From Alphaproteobacteria bacterium (GTDB lineage: Bacteria; Pseudomonadota; Alphaproteobacteria; JANSWW01), in the NCBI GenBank assembly GCA_024743275.1, contig JANSWW010000004.1, forward strand, positions 248,001 to 312,000: a DNA stretch of 64,000 bases. The letters are read 5' to 3'. A program made the translations under genes and the position numbers. The stretch's first letter is position 1; each line of letters opens with the position of its first letter. Shown here piece by piece: positions 9,989 through 18,779 of this stretch. The notes beneath the pieces were generated by a model. That model was not told the origin of the DNA and did no database searches. It saw nothing but the letters and a program-made list of their open reading frames with translations.

Positions 9989-10242
9989 GCGAGCAATCCG
10001 GCCGGGCGATCCGGCAAGAGGTCGTTGGCTATCTGACCTTTGACGGCGAGAAATTGCCGATCGTCAATTTCTCCGCGTCCGGGGCTCTAATATCCTGCGA
10101 TCCAACGCTTTTCGAGGACATCGAGGAATTCGAGACCCGGATCGAACTGCGCGAGCGGGGCGAGAAAAAGGCCTTCAACGCACAGGCCCGGATCACCCGC
10201 CGGGAGGGATCGCATGTCGCGATCGCCTATACGGAAAGCTGA
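9985..10242 (+). CDS. Small PilZ-like domain protein
   Basis: 85 residues. The segment IVNFSASGALISC carries the NxSxxG half of the PilZ c-di-GMP-binding signature, and the N-terminal RAIRQE could be a reduced RxxxR motif. The rest (TRIELRERGEKKAFNAQARITRREGSHVAIAY) fits the PilZ beta-barrel pattern. It may bind c-di-GMP, but the arginine motif is not canonical. It overlaps the pentapeptide gene by four bases, so the two proteins probably act together. Whether it binds the nucleotide is open. Confidence 0.7.
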   Translation: MSEQSGRAIRQEVVGYLTFDGEKLPIVNFSASGALISCDPTLFEDIEEFETRIELRERGEKKAFNAQARITRREGSHVAIAYTES

Positions 10243-10406
10243 TCGCGCTCGAAGTCCCGGTTTGGATAAGCGTATCCTTAATCAAAGCTTGGATTTGCGG
10301 TTGGCGCGAAGTTTCGTTAGACAATCGGATCACCAAGGGGGATGAACCCCCGAAAAATCGAACCGTCCAGTGAATGGACCCCATAATTGGATCAGGGAGA
10401 GCACTG

Positions 10407-11426
10407 ATGAAGTCATTTGGGACAATCGCCATTGTGGCGGGTCTGACCTTCGGGATGTCCGTCGGCGAAGCGCTGGCGGCCCAGTGGAACGTTTCCGTCT
10501 GGGGCAAGCGCCGCGCCTTTACCGAGCATGTCGAAAAGCTGGCCGAACTCGTTGCCGCCAAGAGCAATGGCGAGTTCACCATGAACGTCTCCTATGGCGG
10601 TCTGTCCAAGAACCGCGAGAACCTCGACGGCATTTCCGTCGGCGCCTTTGAGATGGCTCAGTTCTGCGCCGGTTATCATCGCGACAAGAACCCGACCATC
10701 ACGGTTCTGGAGCTGCCCTTCATCGGCGTGAATACGCTGGAAGAGGAAGTCGCGGTTTCCCACGCCGTCTATGCGCATCCGGCCGTCCAAAAGGACCTCG
10801 CGCGCTGGAACGCGAAGCTGGTCATGACCTCGCCGATGCCGCAGTACAACGTGGTCGGCACCGGTGCCGCCCCGACCGGCCTCGACGACTTCGACGGTAA
10901 GCGCATCCGTGCCACCGGCGGTCTCGGTGCCGCGTTCAAGACGGTCGGCGCCACGCCGACCTCGGTGACCGCGACGGAAGCCTATACCGCGATGGAATCC
11001 GGTGTCGTCGACTCCGTGGCCTTCGCCCAGCACGCCCACCTTTCCTTCCGGACCATCGATCTGGCCACCTGGTGGACCGCCAACCTGAACCCGGGCACCG
11101 TGAACTGCCCGGTCGTCGCCAATATCGACGCCTATAACGCGCTGTCCGACGAGCATCGGAAGATCTTCGACGAATCGATCGACGAAGCCATCGAGCACTA
11201 TCTCACCAATTATGCCGAGTTGCTGAAGAAGTGGGACACCATCCTGGCCGAGAAGAATGTGACGAAGGTCGAGTTCAGCGCCGACCAGCTTGCCGCCTTC
11301 CGCGCGAAGGCCGCCGATCCGATCCGCGAAGAGTGGATCGAGAACATGTCGGCCCAGGGCATTCCGGCCCAAGAGCTCTATGACCTGGTGATCGACACGC
11401 TGAAGAAGCAGCGCGGCGAGAGCTAA
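10407..11426 (+). CDS. TRAP transporter substrate-binding protein (DctP family)
   Basis: 339 residues with a signal peptide (about 1-24, cleavage after GEALA). The mature part is a DctP-type periplasmic binding protein, with the conserved LDDFDGKRIRATGG region carrying the ligand-contacting arginine, and the VTATEAYTAMESGVVDS segment that follows. It delivers a substrate, usually an organic acid, to the DctQM permease encoded downstream. The ATG at 10407 is preceded by AGGGAGA. A terminator lies between this gene and dctQ, which would give extra binding-protein mRNA. The substrate cannot be deduced by eye. Confidence 0.93.
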   Translation: MKSFGTIAIVAGLTFGMSVGEALAAQWNVSVWGKRRAFTEHVEKLAELVAAKSNGEFTMNVSYGGLSKNRENLDGISVGAFEMAQFCAGYHRDKNPTITVLELPFIGVNTLEEEVAVSHAVYAHPAVQKDLARWNAKLVMTSPMPQYNVVGTGAAPTGLDDFDGKRIRATGGLGAAFKTVGATPTSVTATEAYTAMESGVVDSVAFAQHAHLSFRTIDLATWWTANLNPGTVNCPVVANIDAYNALSDEHRKIFDESIDEAIEHYLTNYAELLKKWDTILAEKNVTKVEFSADQLAAFRAKAADPIREEWIENMSAQGIPAQELYDLVIDTLKKQRGES

Positions 11427-11454
11427 TCGCCGGTCGTTCCGATCGGTAAACGAT

Positions 11455-11496
11455 ACGCCCTCGGCCTTTTCAAACCGGCCGGGGGCGTGTTGTTTT
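11455..11496 (+). terminator. Intra-operon Rho-independent terminator after the TRAP dctP gene
   Basis: A 12-bp stem (ACGCCCTCGGCC at 11455-11466, GGCCGGGGGCGT at 11477-11488, one G-T pair) is followed by GTTGTTTT. It lies between the binding-protein gene and dctQ, so it probably lowers but does not abolish permease transcription. Confidence 0.75.
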
Positions 11497-11537
11497 CATG
11501 TTCTGGGTTTTCTGTTTCTTGAAATGGGGGTGAGGCG

Positions 11538-12185
11538 ATGTCATCGGGTTCCGTGCGGGAAGACGGGTCGCTCGCCAGCCGGGTCGACCGCGGACTCTTC
11601 AAATTCGAAAGCGCGCTGACGCTGATCGGCGGCATCACCATCATGTGTGTGATGCTTTTGTCGGTGATCAACATCCTCGGCCGAAAACTCTTCAATCTGC
11701 CCATCCCGGGCTACATCGACTGGATGGTCCAGCTGGTGCCGGTCATGGCGTTTCTCGGGATCGCCTATTGCCAGCGCATCGGCGGCCACATCCGGATGGA
11801 TTTCCTGGTCGGCAAGCTCAAGGGCCGCCCGCTTTGGACGTTCGAGCTGGTCAGCGTTCTGCTGATGTTGGTGATCACGATCCCGCTGATTTACGGGTCC
11901 TGGGACCATGGGATGCGGGCCTTCAACTTCGGCGACTCGACGGTCGACATCAACCTACCGACCTGGCCGGTGAAGATCCTCGTCCCGATCATGTTGGCGC
12001 TCCTCGGCGTCCGGTTGCTGCTTCAGGTCTGGTTCTACACCCGCGCCCTGATCAGCGGTGAGGAGAACCCGGTCGCCGTCCCGATCCCGGAAGACCCGGA
12101 GACCATCGCCAAGCGCGAGGCGGAGAGCGTTTCGAGCTGGAAGGGCGATCAGGAATACGAAGAAATGAACAAGGGCTCCCGATAA
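11538..12185 (+). CDS. TRAP transporter small permease (DctQ family)
   Basis: 215 residues with four membrane segments and the DctQ features NILGRKLFNLPIPGYIDW and AYCQRIGGHIRMD. It is the small integral subunit of a TRAP transporter and partners the large subunit encoded immediately after. The C-terminal 40 residues form an acidic, basic-mixed cytoplasmic tail. A GGGGTGAGG motif precedes the ATG. The stop and the next start are adjacent (TAAATG), so the permease subunits are coupled. Confidence 0.92.
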   Translation: MSSGSVREDGSLASRVDRGLFKFESALTLIGGITIMCVMLLSVINILGRKLFNLPIPGYIDWMVQLVPVMAFLGIAYCQRIGGHIRMDFLVGKLKGRPLWTFELVSVLLMLVITIPLIYGSWDHGMRAFNFGDSTVDINLPTWPVKILVPIMLALLGVRLLLQVWFYTRALISGEENPVAVPIPEDPETIAKREAESVSSWKGDQEYEEMNKGSR

Positions 12186-13568
12186 ATGGATACGGTCGAC
12201 GTCTCGATCCTGTTGGGGATCGCCCTTTTGGTGCTTGTGATCACCGGCATGCGTGTGGCCTTTGCGACGGCCCTCATCGGCTTCATCGGTCTGGTGATTG
12301 TCTTTGCCATCGACAAGAATCAGGGCTGGGAGCGCGGTATCCTGACCGCTGTCAAGATCGCCGGCCAGGTGCCGCATTCGAAGGTCGCGGCCCATGTTCT
12401 GGGCCTGATCCCGACCTTCATCCTGATCGGCTATCTCGCCTATTACGCGGGCATGACCAAGGCCTTGTTCGAGGCGGCGAAACGCTGGTTCGGCTGGGTA
12501 CCGGGCGGGCTCGGCGTGTCCACCGTCTTCGCGACGGCCGGTTTCGCGGCCGTGTCCGGGGCTTCGGTCGCCACCTCCGCCGTGTTCGCGCGGATCGCGA
12601 TCCCCGAGATGCTGCGCCAGGGCTACGATAAGCGCTTCGCCGCCGGGGTGGTGGCCGCCGGGGGAACGCTGGCCTCGCTCATCCCGCCGTCGGCCATCCT
12701 GGTGATCTATGCCATCATCACGGAAAGCTCCGTCGGTCAGCTGCTGATGGCGGGCTTCCTGCCCGGCATGGTCTCGGCGATGATCTATGCCGGCCTGATC
12801 ATCGGCATGGCGAAGCTCCGCAAGGATCTCGGCCCGCCGGTCGGCGGCTATACCTGGGGCGAGCGCTTCGAGACCCTGCCCGGGACCTTGCCGATCATGG
12901 CCGTGGTCGGGATCATCATCTTCGCGATCTACGGCGGCTGGGGCACACCGACCGAGGCCGGCGCGCTCGGCGCCTTCCTGGTGCTGATGGTGTCCCTTTC
13001 GAAGGGCATGACCCGGGAACAGTTGGGCGGGGCGCTGATCGAGACGGCCAAGCTCACGGTGATGATCTTCACCATGATCTGGGGCGTGCTGCTCTATGTC
13101 CGCTATCTCGGCTTCGCCGATCTGCCGGGCGAGTTCGCCGCCTGGATCAGTACCCTCGAACAATCGCCGATGATTACACTGCTCATGATCCTGATGGCCT
13201 ATGTGGTCCTGGGCATGTTCATGGACGCCATCGGCATGCTGATCCTCACCCTGCCGATTACCTTCCCGGCGGTCATGGCGTTGAATGGCGGGCCTTTTGT
13301 CTCCGCCGAGGAGTCCGCTCTGGGAATGTCGGGCGAGGAATGCGCCGTCTGGTTCGGGATCATCGTGGTGAAGATGGCGGAGCTCTGTCTCATCACACCA
13401 CCCATCGGACTAAACTGTTTCGTGGTGGCCGGCGTGCGTCCGGATATCTCCGCCCAGGACGTGTTCCGGGGGGCGTCGCCCTTCTTCATCGCGGACGTGG
13501 TGACGGTGGCGGTGCTCATCGCCTTCCCCGGGATTGTCTTATGGCTGCCCCGCGTTTTGCTGGGATAG
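12186..13568 (+). CDS. TRAP transporter large permease (DctM family)
   Basis: 460 residues, about twelve membrane helices. Family landmarks include GMRVAFATALIGF near the N-terminus, the SGASVATSAVFARIAIPEM segment, GGTLASLIPPSAILVIYA, and TPTEAGALGAF in the middle. DctM couples sodium gradient to import of the ligand supplied by the DctP protein. It begins directly after dctQ. Slightly longer than the usual 425-440 residues because of an internal loop around FVSAEESALGMSGEEC. Confidence 0.94.
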   Translation: MDTVDVSILLGIALLVLVITGMRVAFATALIGFIGLVIVFAIDKNQGWERGILTAVKIAGQVPHSKVAAHVLGLIPTFILIGYLAYYAGMTKALFEAAKRWFGWVPGGLGVSTVFATAGFAAVSGASVATSAVFARIAIPEMLRQGYDKRFAAGVVAAGGTLASLIPPSAILVIYAIITESSVGQLLMAGFLPGMVSAMIYAGLIIGMAKLRKDLGPPVGGYTWGERFETLPGTLPIMAVVGIIIFAIYGGWGTPTEAGALGAFLVLMVSLSKGMTREQLGGALIETAKLTVMIFTMIWGVLLYVRYLGFADLPGEFAAWISTLEQSPMITLLMILMAYVVLGMFMDAIGMLILTLPITFPAVMALNGGPFVSAEESALGMSGEECAVWFGIIVVKMAELCLITPPIGLNCFVVAGVRPDISAQDVFRGASPFFIADVVTVAVLIAFPGIVLWLPRVLLG

Positions 13569-13647
13569 ACAAAACCGCGCCACCGGTTAGGTGTAGAGGG
13601 ACGGGTCGAAGGCTTTCGGCCCGTTTCCCATGTCCGGCGAAGGCTTC

Positions 13648-14580
13648 ATGACGGATCGTTCCTCCTCCCACGGCCATTCGGGGCGATTCGGGTTCCTCAC
13701 CGACAACGCCTATCTCCTGCTGGCGTTGACCACGGCGATGTGGGGTGGCAACGCGGTCGCCGGCAAGGCGTCGGTGGGCGAGGTGTCGCCGTTGAGCCTG
13801 GTGATGTTCCGCTGGGTCGGCGTCGCGCTGCTGATGACCGTGGTGGCGGGTCAGGATGTCCGTCGCAACTGGCCGGTGCTGAAACGCCACCTCCCCTTCC
13901 TGGCCCTGCTCGGCACGGTGGGGTTCACGGCCTTCAACTCCCTGTTCTACATCGCCGCCCACTCAACGACGGCGATCAATATCGGGATCGTCCAGGGCGC
14001 CATCCCGATCTTCGTGATGCTCGGGGCCTTCGTCGCCTTCAAGACGCCGGTCACCATGGTCCAGATCCTCGGGGTTCTGATCACGGTGGTCGGGGTGGCG
14101 ATCGTCACCACCCATGGCAGTCTGGAGCGTCTGGCGACCCTGCAGTTCAATCCGGGCGACCTGATCATGGTGCTCGCCTGTTTCTTCTATGCGAGCTACA
14201 CGGTCGCGCTTCGAAAGAGACCGGACGTTTCCGGGCTTTCCATGTTCACGGTCATGGCCTTCGCCGCCCTGCTGACCTCGCTCCCGGTGGTCGGCTACGA
14301 GATGGCCATCGGCGAGTTTTTCATGCCGACCGCCAAGGGCTGGCTGATCATCCTCTTCGTGACGATCTTCCCGTCCTGTCTGGCGCAGATCTTCTTCATG
14401 CGCGGGGTCCAGCTCATCGGGCCGGGCCGGGCCGGCATGTTCGCCAATCTGGTGCCGATCTACGCCGCCCTGTTCAGCGTCCTGCTGCTGGGCGAGCGCT
14501 TCGAGGTCTTCCACGCCGTCGCCCTCGTCCTGGTGCTTGCGGGCATCTATGTCGCCGAGCGCGGCAAGAAGGAGCGTTAG
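13648..14580 (+). CDS. EamA/DMT-superfamily transporter
   Basis: 310 residues with ten predicted membrane helices in two EamA repeats (about 15-145 and 160-300). The first helix has ALTTAMWGGNAVAGK and the second repeat starts GDLIMVLACFFYASYTVALRK. Such proteins export metabolites or amino acids, and the substrate cannot be read from sequence. ATG 13648 has an AAGG motif upstream; ATG 13630 six codons earlier is the alternative. It follows the TRAP permease by 79 bases on the same strand and could be part of that transcript. Confidence 0.88.
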   Translation: MTDRSSSHGHSGRFGFLTDNAYLLLALTTAMWGGNAVAGKASVGEVSPLSLVMFRWVGVALLMTVVAGQDVRRNWPVLKRHLPFLALLGTVGFTAFNSLFYIAAHSTTAINIGIVQGAIPIFVMLGAFVAFKTPVTMVQILGVLITVVGVAIVTTHGSLERLATLQFNPGDLIMVLACFFYASYTVALRKRPDVSGLSMFTVMAFAALLTSLPVVGYEMAIGEFFMPTAKGWLIILFVTIFPSCLAQIFFMRGVQLIGPGRAGMFANLVPIYAALFSVLLLGERFEVFHAVALVLVLAGIYVAERGKKER

Positions 14581-14673
14581 GTCCGGCTCTTCGGGATAGG
14601 GCGCGAGATTTTCCGTTGCCATTCCCGGGTCGAGGCGGGACCCTTGGCCGATAGATTTCGGGAGGGTCACGTT

Positions 14674-15420
14674 ATGCGTGTTCTGTTGGCGGTGCTGTCG
14701 ATCTCCATCCTGGTGTTGTCGGGCGGGGACGTCCGGGCCCAGAGCTTCCTCGACAAGGCAACCGATTTTCTCAACAAGGGCGGCCAATCGGATCTGCTTG
14801 GCGGCGGTGCCGGCGCCCTGACCGAGGGCGAGATCGCCGATGGGCTGTTGGAGGCGCTCAAGGTTGGAACCGGTCGTGTGGTCGACCAGGTCTCGACGAG
14901 CGGCGGCTATCTCGACGACAGCAATATCCACATCCCCCTGCCGGGGCCGCTGCAGACGGTGCAGAAGGCGCTGCGGCCGCTCGGCATGGGCGGGTTGACC
15001 GACGATCTTGAGGTCCGGATGAACCGGGCGGCGGAGGTCGCGGCGCCGGAGGCGAAAGCGGTCTTCCTCGACGCCATCTCCGAGCTGACCCTGGATGACG
15101 CGCAGCGGATCTATGACGGTCCCGAGGACGCGGCGACGCGCTATTTTCAAGACAAGACCACGGGCCGGCTGACCGAGCGGCTGTCGCCCATCGTCGACGA
15201 CGCCATGGCCGAGACCGGGGTGGTGAAGAGCTATAACGAGGCGGTTGGCGCCTATTCCGACATCCCCTTCACCAAGAAGGTGACCACGGACCTGACCGCC
15301 TATGTGGTCCAGGGCGCGCTCGACGGGCTGTTCTTCTATCTCGCCCGGGAGGAGGCGGCGATCCGCCAGAACCCGGCCGCCCGGACGACCGAGCTCCTGC
15401 AAAAGGTGTTCGCCGAGTAA
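14674..15420 (+). CDS. DUF4197 domain exported protein
   Basis: 248 residues with a signal peptide (about 1-22, ending DVRAQ). The remainder matches the DUF4197 pattern: ALTEGEIADGLLEALKVGTGRVVDQVS, then IHIPLPGPLQTVQKALRPLG, and a C-terminal VVQGALDGLFFYLAREEAAIR segment. It is a periplasmic alpha-helical protein of unknown function found widely in proteobacteria. GGGAGGG upstream of ATG 14674 supports the start. Monocistronic as far as can be seen. Confidence 0.85.
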   Translation: MRVLLAVLSISILVLSGGDVRAQSFLDKATDFLNKGGQSDLLGGGAGALTEGEIADGLLEALKVGTGRVVDQVSTSGGYLDDSNIHIPLPGPLQTVQKALRPLGMGGLTDDLEVRMNRAAEVAAPEAKAVFLDAISELTLDDAQRIYDGPEDAATRYFQDKTTGRLTERLSPIVDDAMAETGVVKSYNEAVGAYSDIPFTKKVTTDLTAYVVQGALDGLFFYLAREEAAIRQNPAARTTELLQKVFAE

Positions 15421-15578
15421 CCTGATTTCCCTTGACCATGACGCTGGGGCGCACTGCGGCGAAACGGAAATCCTTCGCGACCGCGAAAAAGCGTTTGCGA
15501 TCATCGGTCGTCGCGGCACAGTAGGCGCCAAGATTTCCCCGTCAAAGGGGAGACCGACATGAACAGAGGAGGCTTTCG

Positions 15579-16661
15579 ATGAAACAGGCTGTTGTGACCG
15601 CCGCCGCGCTTGTTCTGCTGCCGCTCGCCGCCCAGGCCGAGGGCACGGTCAACATGTACAATTGGTCGGACTATATCGCCGACGACACCATCGCCAATTT
15701 CGAACAGGCGAGTGGGATGAAGGTCAATTACGACGTCTTCGACTCGAACGAGGTGCTGGAGGCGAAGCTGCTGGCCGGGGGCACCGGCTACGACATCGTC
15801 GTGCCCTCGGGGTCCTTCCTGGAGCGCCAGATCCAGGCCGGTGTGTTCCAGGAGATCGACAAGTCGAAGCTCTCCAACTATGGCAACCTCTCGGCGGAGA
15901 TCCTGGCCAAGGTGGCGGCCCACGATCCGGGCAACAAATACGCCGTGCCCTATGCCTGGGGCACCACCGGGATCGGCTATAACGCCAAACTGATCAACGA
16001 GCGGATGGCCGACGCGCCGATCGGCAGCTGGGACATGGTGTTCAAGCCCGAGGTCGTGTCCAAATTCGCCGATTGCGGCGTGACCATCCTGGACGCGCCC
16101 TCCGAGGTGATCGAGGCGGCGCTGAAATATCTCGGCCACGACCCGGACACCGACGACAAGGCGGCCCATGACGAGGCCCAGGCCCTGCTCGAGAGCGTTC
16201 GCCCGCATGTCCGGTATTTCCACTCCTCGCAATACATCAACGACCTGGCGAACGGCGAGGTATGCCTGTCGGTCGGCTGGTCCGGTGACGTCTTCATCGC
16301 CCAGGCCCGCGCCGAGGAGGCCGAACAGGGTGTCGAGATCGACTACTACATCCCGAAGGAGGGCACGGTCCTCTGGTTCGACCTGATGGCGGTCCCGGCC
16401 GACGCGCCGAACGCCGCCGGCGCCCATGCCCTGATCGATTTCATGCTGCAGCCCCAGGTGGCCGCCGACATCACCAACTATGTCTGGTATGCCAACGCCA
16501 ACGAGGCGTCCTGGCCGCTGGTCGACAAGGATGTCTTCGAGAACCCATCGATCTTCCCGGACGAGGCCACGCTGGCCAACCTGTTCCCGGACAAGGCGGA
16601 CTCCGCCAGGCTGACCCGGACGCGGACGCGCATGTGGACCAAGATCAAGGCGGGCCTGTAG
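15579..16661 (+). CDS. potF: Putrescine/spermidine ABC transporter periplasmic binding protein
   Basis: 360 residues with a short signal peptide (cleaved after AAQA, about residue 19). The mature start VNMYNWSDYIADDTIANFE is the classic PotD/PotF opening, and GYDIVVPSGSFLERQIQAG and YAVPYAWGTTGIGYN follow. It captures putrescine or a related polyamine in the periplasm. It is the first gene of a potFGHI operon and has an AGAGGAGG ribosome-binding site. PotF rather than PotD is favoured by the operon order (binding protein first) and sequence style. Ligand specificity is inferred. Confidence 0.9.
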   Translation: MKQAVVTAAALVLLPLAAQAEGTVNMYNWSDYIADDTIANFEQASGMKVNYDVFDSNEVLEAKLLAGGTGYDIVVPSGSFLERQIQAGVFQEIDKSKLSNYGNLSAEILAKVAAHDPGNKYAVPYAWGTTGIGYNAKLINERMADAPIGSWDMVFKPEVVSKFADCGVTILDAPSEVIEAALKYLGHDPDTDDKAAHDEAQALLESVRPHVRYFHSSQYINDLANGEVCLSVGWSGDVFIAQARAEEAEQGVEIDYYIPKEGTVLWFDLMAVPADAPNAAGAHALIDFMLQPQVAADITNYVWYANANEASWPLVDKDVFENPSIFPDEATLANLFPDKADSARLTRTRTRMWTKIKAGL

Positions 16662-16686
16662 AGCCGCCGAGGTCGGGGGGCACGTC

Positions 16687-17889
16687 ATGGCCGCCGCGCT
16701 TGAGGCCGGGAGCGATTTCACCGACCGGCCGTGGGAGGACCCGTCCGCCAAGCCCTTCATCGAGTTCCAGGGCGTCGCCAAGAGCTTCGACGACGTCCAG
16801 GCGGTGAAGGGCGTCGATCTCGCCGTCTATAAGGGGGAGCTCTTCTCGCTGTTGGGCGGGTCCGGCTGCGGCAAGACCACCTTGCTCAGGATGCTGGCCG
16901 GCTTCGAGGAGCCGACGGAGGGCCGCATCCTGGTCGACGGGGAGGACATGGCCGGCATCCCGCCATACCGGCGGCCCTGCAACATGATGTTCCAGTCCTA
17001 TGCCCTGTTCCCGCATTTGACCGTGGAGCAGAACATCGCCTTCGGTCTGAAGCAGGACGGTGTGCCCAAGGCGGAGATCGCCGACCGGGTCGGCCAGGTG
17101 CTGTCCCTGGTGGAGTTGGAGGCACAGCGGAAACGCAAGCCCCATCAGCTTTCCGGTGGCCAGCGGCAGCGTGTGGCGCTCGCCCGGGCCATCGTCAAAC
17201 GGCCGAAGGTCCTGCTGTTGGACGAACCCTTGGGCGCCCTGGATAAACGGCTGCGCGAGCAGGCGCAGTTCGAACTGATGAAACTCCAGGACGAAACCGG
17301 GGTGACCATGGTGGTGGTTACCCACGACCAGGAGGAGGCCATGGTGCTCTCCACCCGGATCGCGGTGATGCACGAGGGGCTGATCCAGCAGATCGGCACG
17401 CCCAGCGATATCTACGAATTCCCCGCCAACCGCTTCGTCGCCGATTTCCTCGGCAATATCACCCTGATCGAGGGGACGGTGACCGCGGTCGACGGCGACG
17501 TGGTCACTTTGGAGACGCCCGAGTGGGGTCGGCCGGTCCAGGTGTCCGACAACCGGGCGGGTCACCGCCCCGGGGACCGGGCCTTTGTCGCGGTCCGGCC
17601 CGAGAAGATCACTATTTCCCAGAAAGGCGTCACCCCTAACTCGATCGAAGTGGGCCCGGTCGAAGTGGGCCCGGTCGAAGCGGATGCCTCGGCCAACCGG
17701 GCCGCCGGCGTGGTCGAGGATCTGGCCTATCTCGGGGATGTGACCCTCTACCGGGTGCGGCTTGAAAGCGGTCTGATCGTCGAGGTCACCCGGACCAACA
17801 CGATCCGGGGCGCACGGCGGTCCGTCGATTGGGACAGCGCCGTCGAGGTCGCCTTCCGGCCCGACAACGCGCTCCTGGTCGCCGGCTGA
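16687..17889 (+). CDS. potG: Putrescine/polyamine ABC transporter ATP-binding protein
   Basis: 400 residues. The ATPase domain has Walker A GGSGCGKTT, signature LSGGQRQR, Walker B VLLLDEPLGALD and the switch histidine in VVTHDQEEA. A TOBE domain fills the C-terminal third. Between its two strands a 15-bp duplication (17645-17680) gives the peptide EVGPVEVGPVEAD, an insertion not normal for the family. It energises the PotH/PotI permease at the inner membrane. The stop overlaps the potH start by one base. Confidence 0.94.
   Translation: MAAALEAGSDFTDRPWEDPSAKPFIEFQGVAKSFDDVQAVKGVDLAVYKGELFSLLGGSGCGKTTLLRMLAGFEEPTEGRILVDGEDMAGIPPYRRPCNMMFQSYALFPHLTVEQNIAFGLKQDGVPKAEIADRVGQVLSLVELEAQRKRKPHQLSGGQRQRVALARAIVKRPKVLLLDEPLGALDKRLREQAQFELMKLQDETGVTMVVVTHDQEEAMVLSTRIAVMHEGLIQQIGTPSDIYEFPANRFVADFLGNITLIEGTVTAVDGDVVTLETPEWGRPVQVSDNRAGHRPGDRAFVAVRPEKITISQKGVTPNSIEVGPVEVGPVEADASANRAAGVVEDLAYLGDVTLYRVRLESGLIVEVTRTNTIRGARRSVDWDSAVEVAFRPDNALLVAG
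17645..17680 (+). repeat. 15-bp tandem duplication inside the potG TOBE region
   Basis: Two exact copies of TCGAAGTGGGCCCGG (17645-17659, 17660-17674) plus a partial third. It keeps the frame and encodes VEVGP twice, in a surface loop by inference. Confidence 0.8.
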
Positions 17890-18779
17890 TGGCCGGGCGG
17901 AGGCGGCCCCTTACGGGAGGGGCGGGCAAGGGGGCGGTCACCGCCATCCCCTACGCCTGGCTGTTGCTCTTCTTTCTCGCCCCCTTCGCGATCGTCTTCC
18001 GGATATCCCTGTCGGAGCCGTTGATCGCTCAGCCGCCCTATTCGCCGCTGTTCGGCGCCGACGGCAGCTATCAGGGCTCGTTCTTCAACTACGACCTGGT
18101 GCTAACCGACGAGATCTACCGGCTGGCCTTTCTCGGCTCGCTGGAAGTGGCGGCGAGTTCCACCCTGTTCTGCCTGCTGATCGGGTTCCCGATGGCCTAT
18201 GGCATCGCCCGGGCCGACGCCAAATGGCGGCTCGTCCTATTGCTGCTGGTGGTCCTGCCGTTCTGGACCTCCTTCCTGCTCCGGGTCTATGCCTGGATCG
18301 GGCTTCTGAACGATACGGGGCTGATCAACACGGTCCTGCAGGACATCGGGCTGATCGCCGACCCGATCCGGATGATGCAGACCCAGTTCTCGGTCCAGGT
18401 CGGGATCGTCTACACCTATCTGCCCTTCATGATCCTACCGTTGTACGCGACCCTGGAGCGGCTTGATTGGTCGCTGGTGGAGGCGGCACAGGATCTCGGC
18501 TGTTCGGCCACCAAGGCGTTCTGGAAGATCACCGTGCCGCTGAGCCTGCCGGGGATCGTCGCCGGGTCGATGCTGGTCTTCATCCCGGCGATGGGCGAGT
18601 TCGTTATTCCGGCCCTGCTCGGCGGTCCCGACACCCTCATGGCCGGTCGTATTCTCTGGGACGAGTTCTTCTCCAACCGGGATTGGACGCTGGCCTCGAC
18701 CATCGCCATCGTGCTCCTGGCCCTGCTGGTGGTCCCCATCGTGATCTTTCAGGCCGCTCAGCAGCGGGAGAACCGCTGA
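17889..18779 (+). CDS. potH: Polyamine ABC transporter permease PotH
   Basis: 296 residues with six membrane helices. It has the permease EAA loop (EAAQDLGCSATKAFWKITVPLSLPGI) and the conserved opening AWLLLFFLAPFAIVFRISLSE of the PotB/PotH group. It forms one half of the membrane channel. The ATG overlaps the potG stop by one base (TGATG), and the potI start overlaps its own stop in the same way, so the subunits are translationally coupled. Confidence 0.93.
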   Translation: MAGRRRPLTGGAGKGAVTAIPYAWLLLFFLAPFAIVFRISLSEPLIAQPPYSPLFGADGSYQGSFFNYDLVLTDEIYRLAFLGSLEVAASSTLFCLLIGFPMAYGIARADAKWRLVLLLLVVLPFWTSFLLRVYAWIGLLNDTGLINTVLQDIGLIADPIRMMQTQFSVQVGIVYTYLPFMILPLYATLERLDWSLVEAAQDLGCSATKAFWKITVPLSLPGIVAGSMLVFIPAMGEFVIPALLGGPDTLMAGRILWDEFFSNRDWTLASTIAIVLLALLVVPIVIFQAAQQRENR

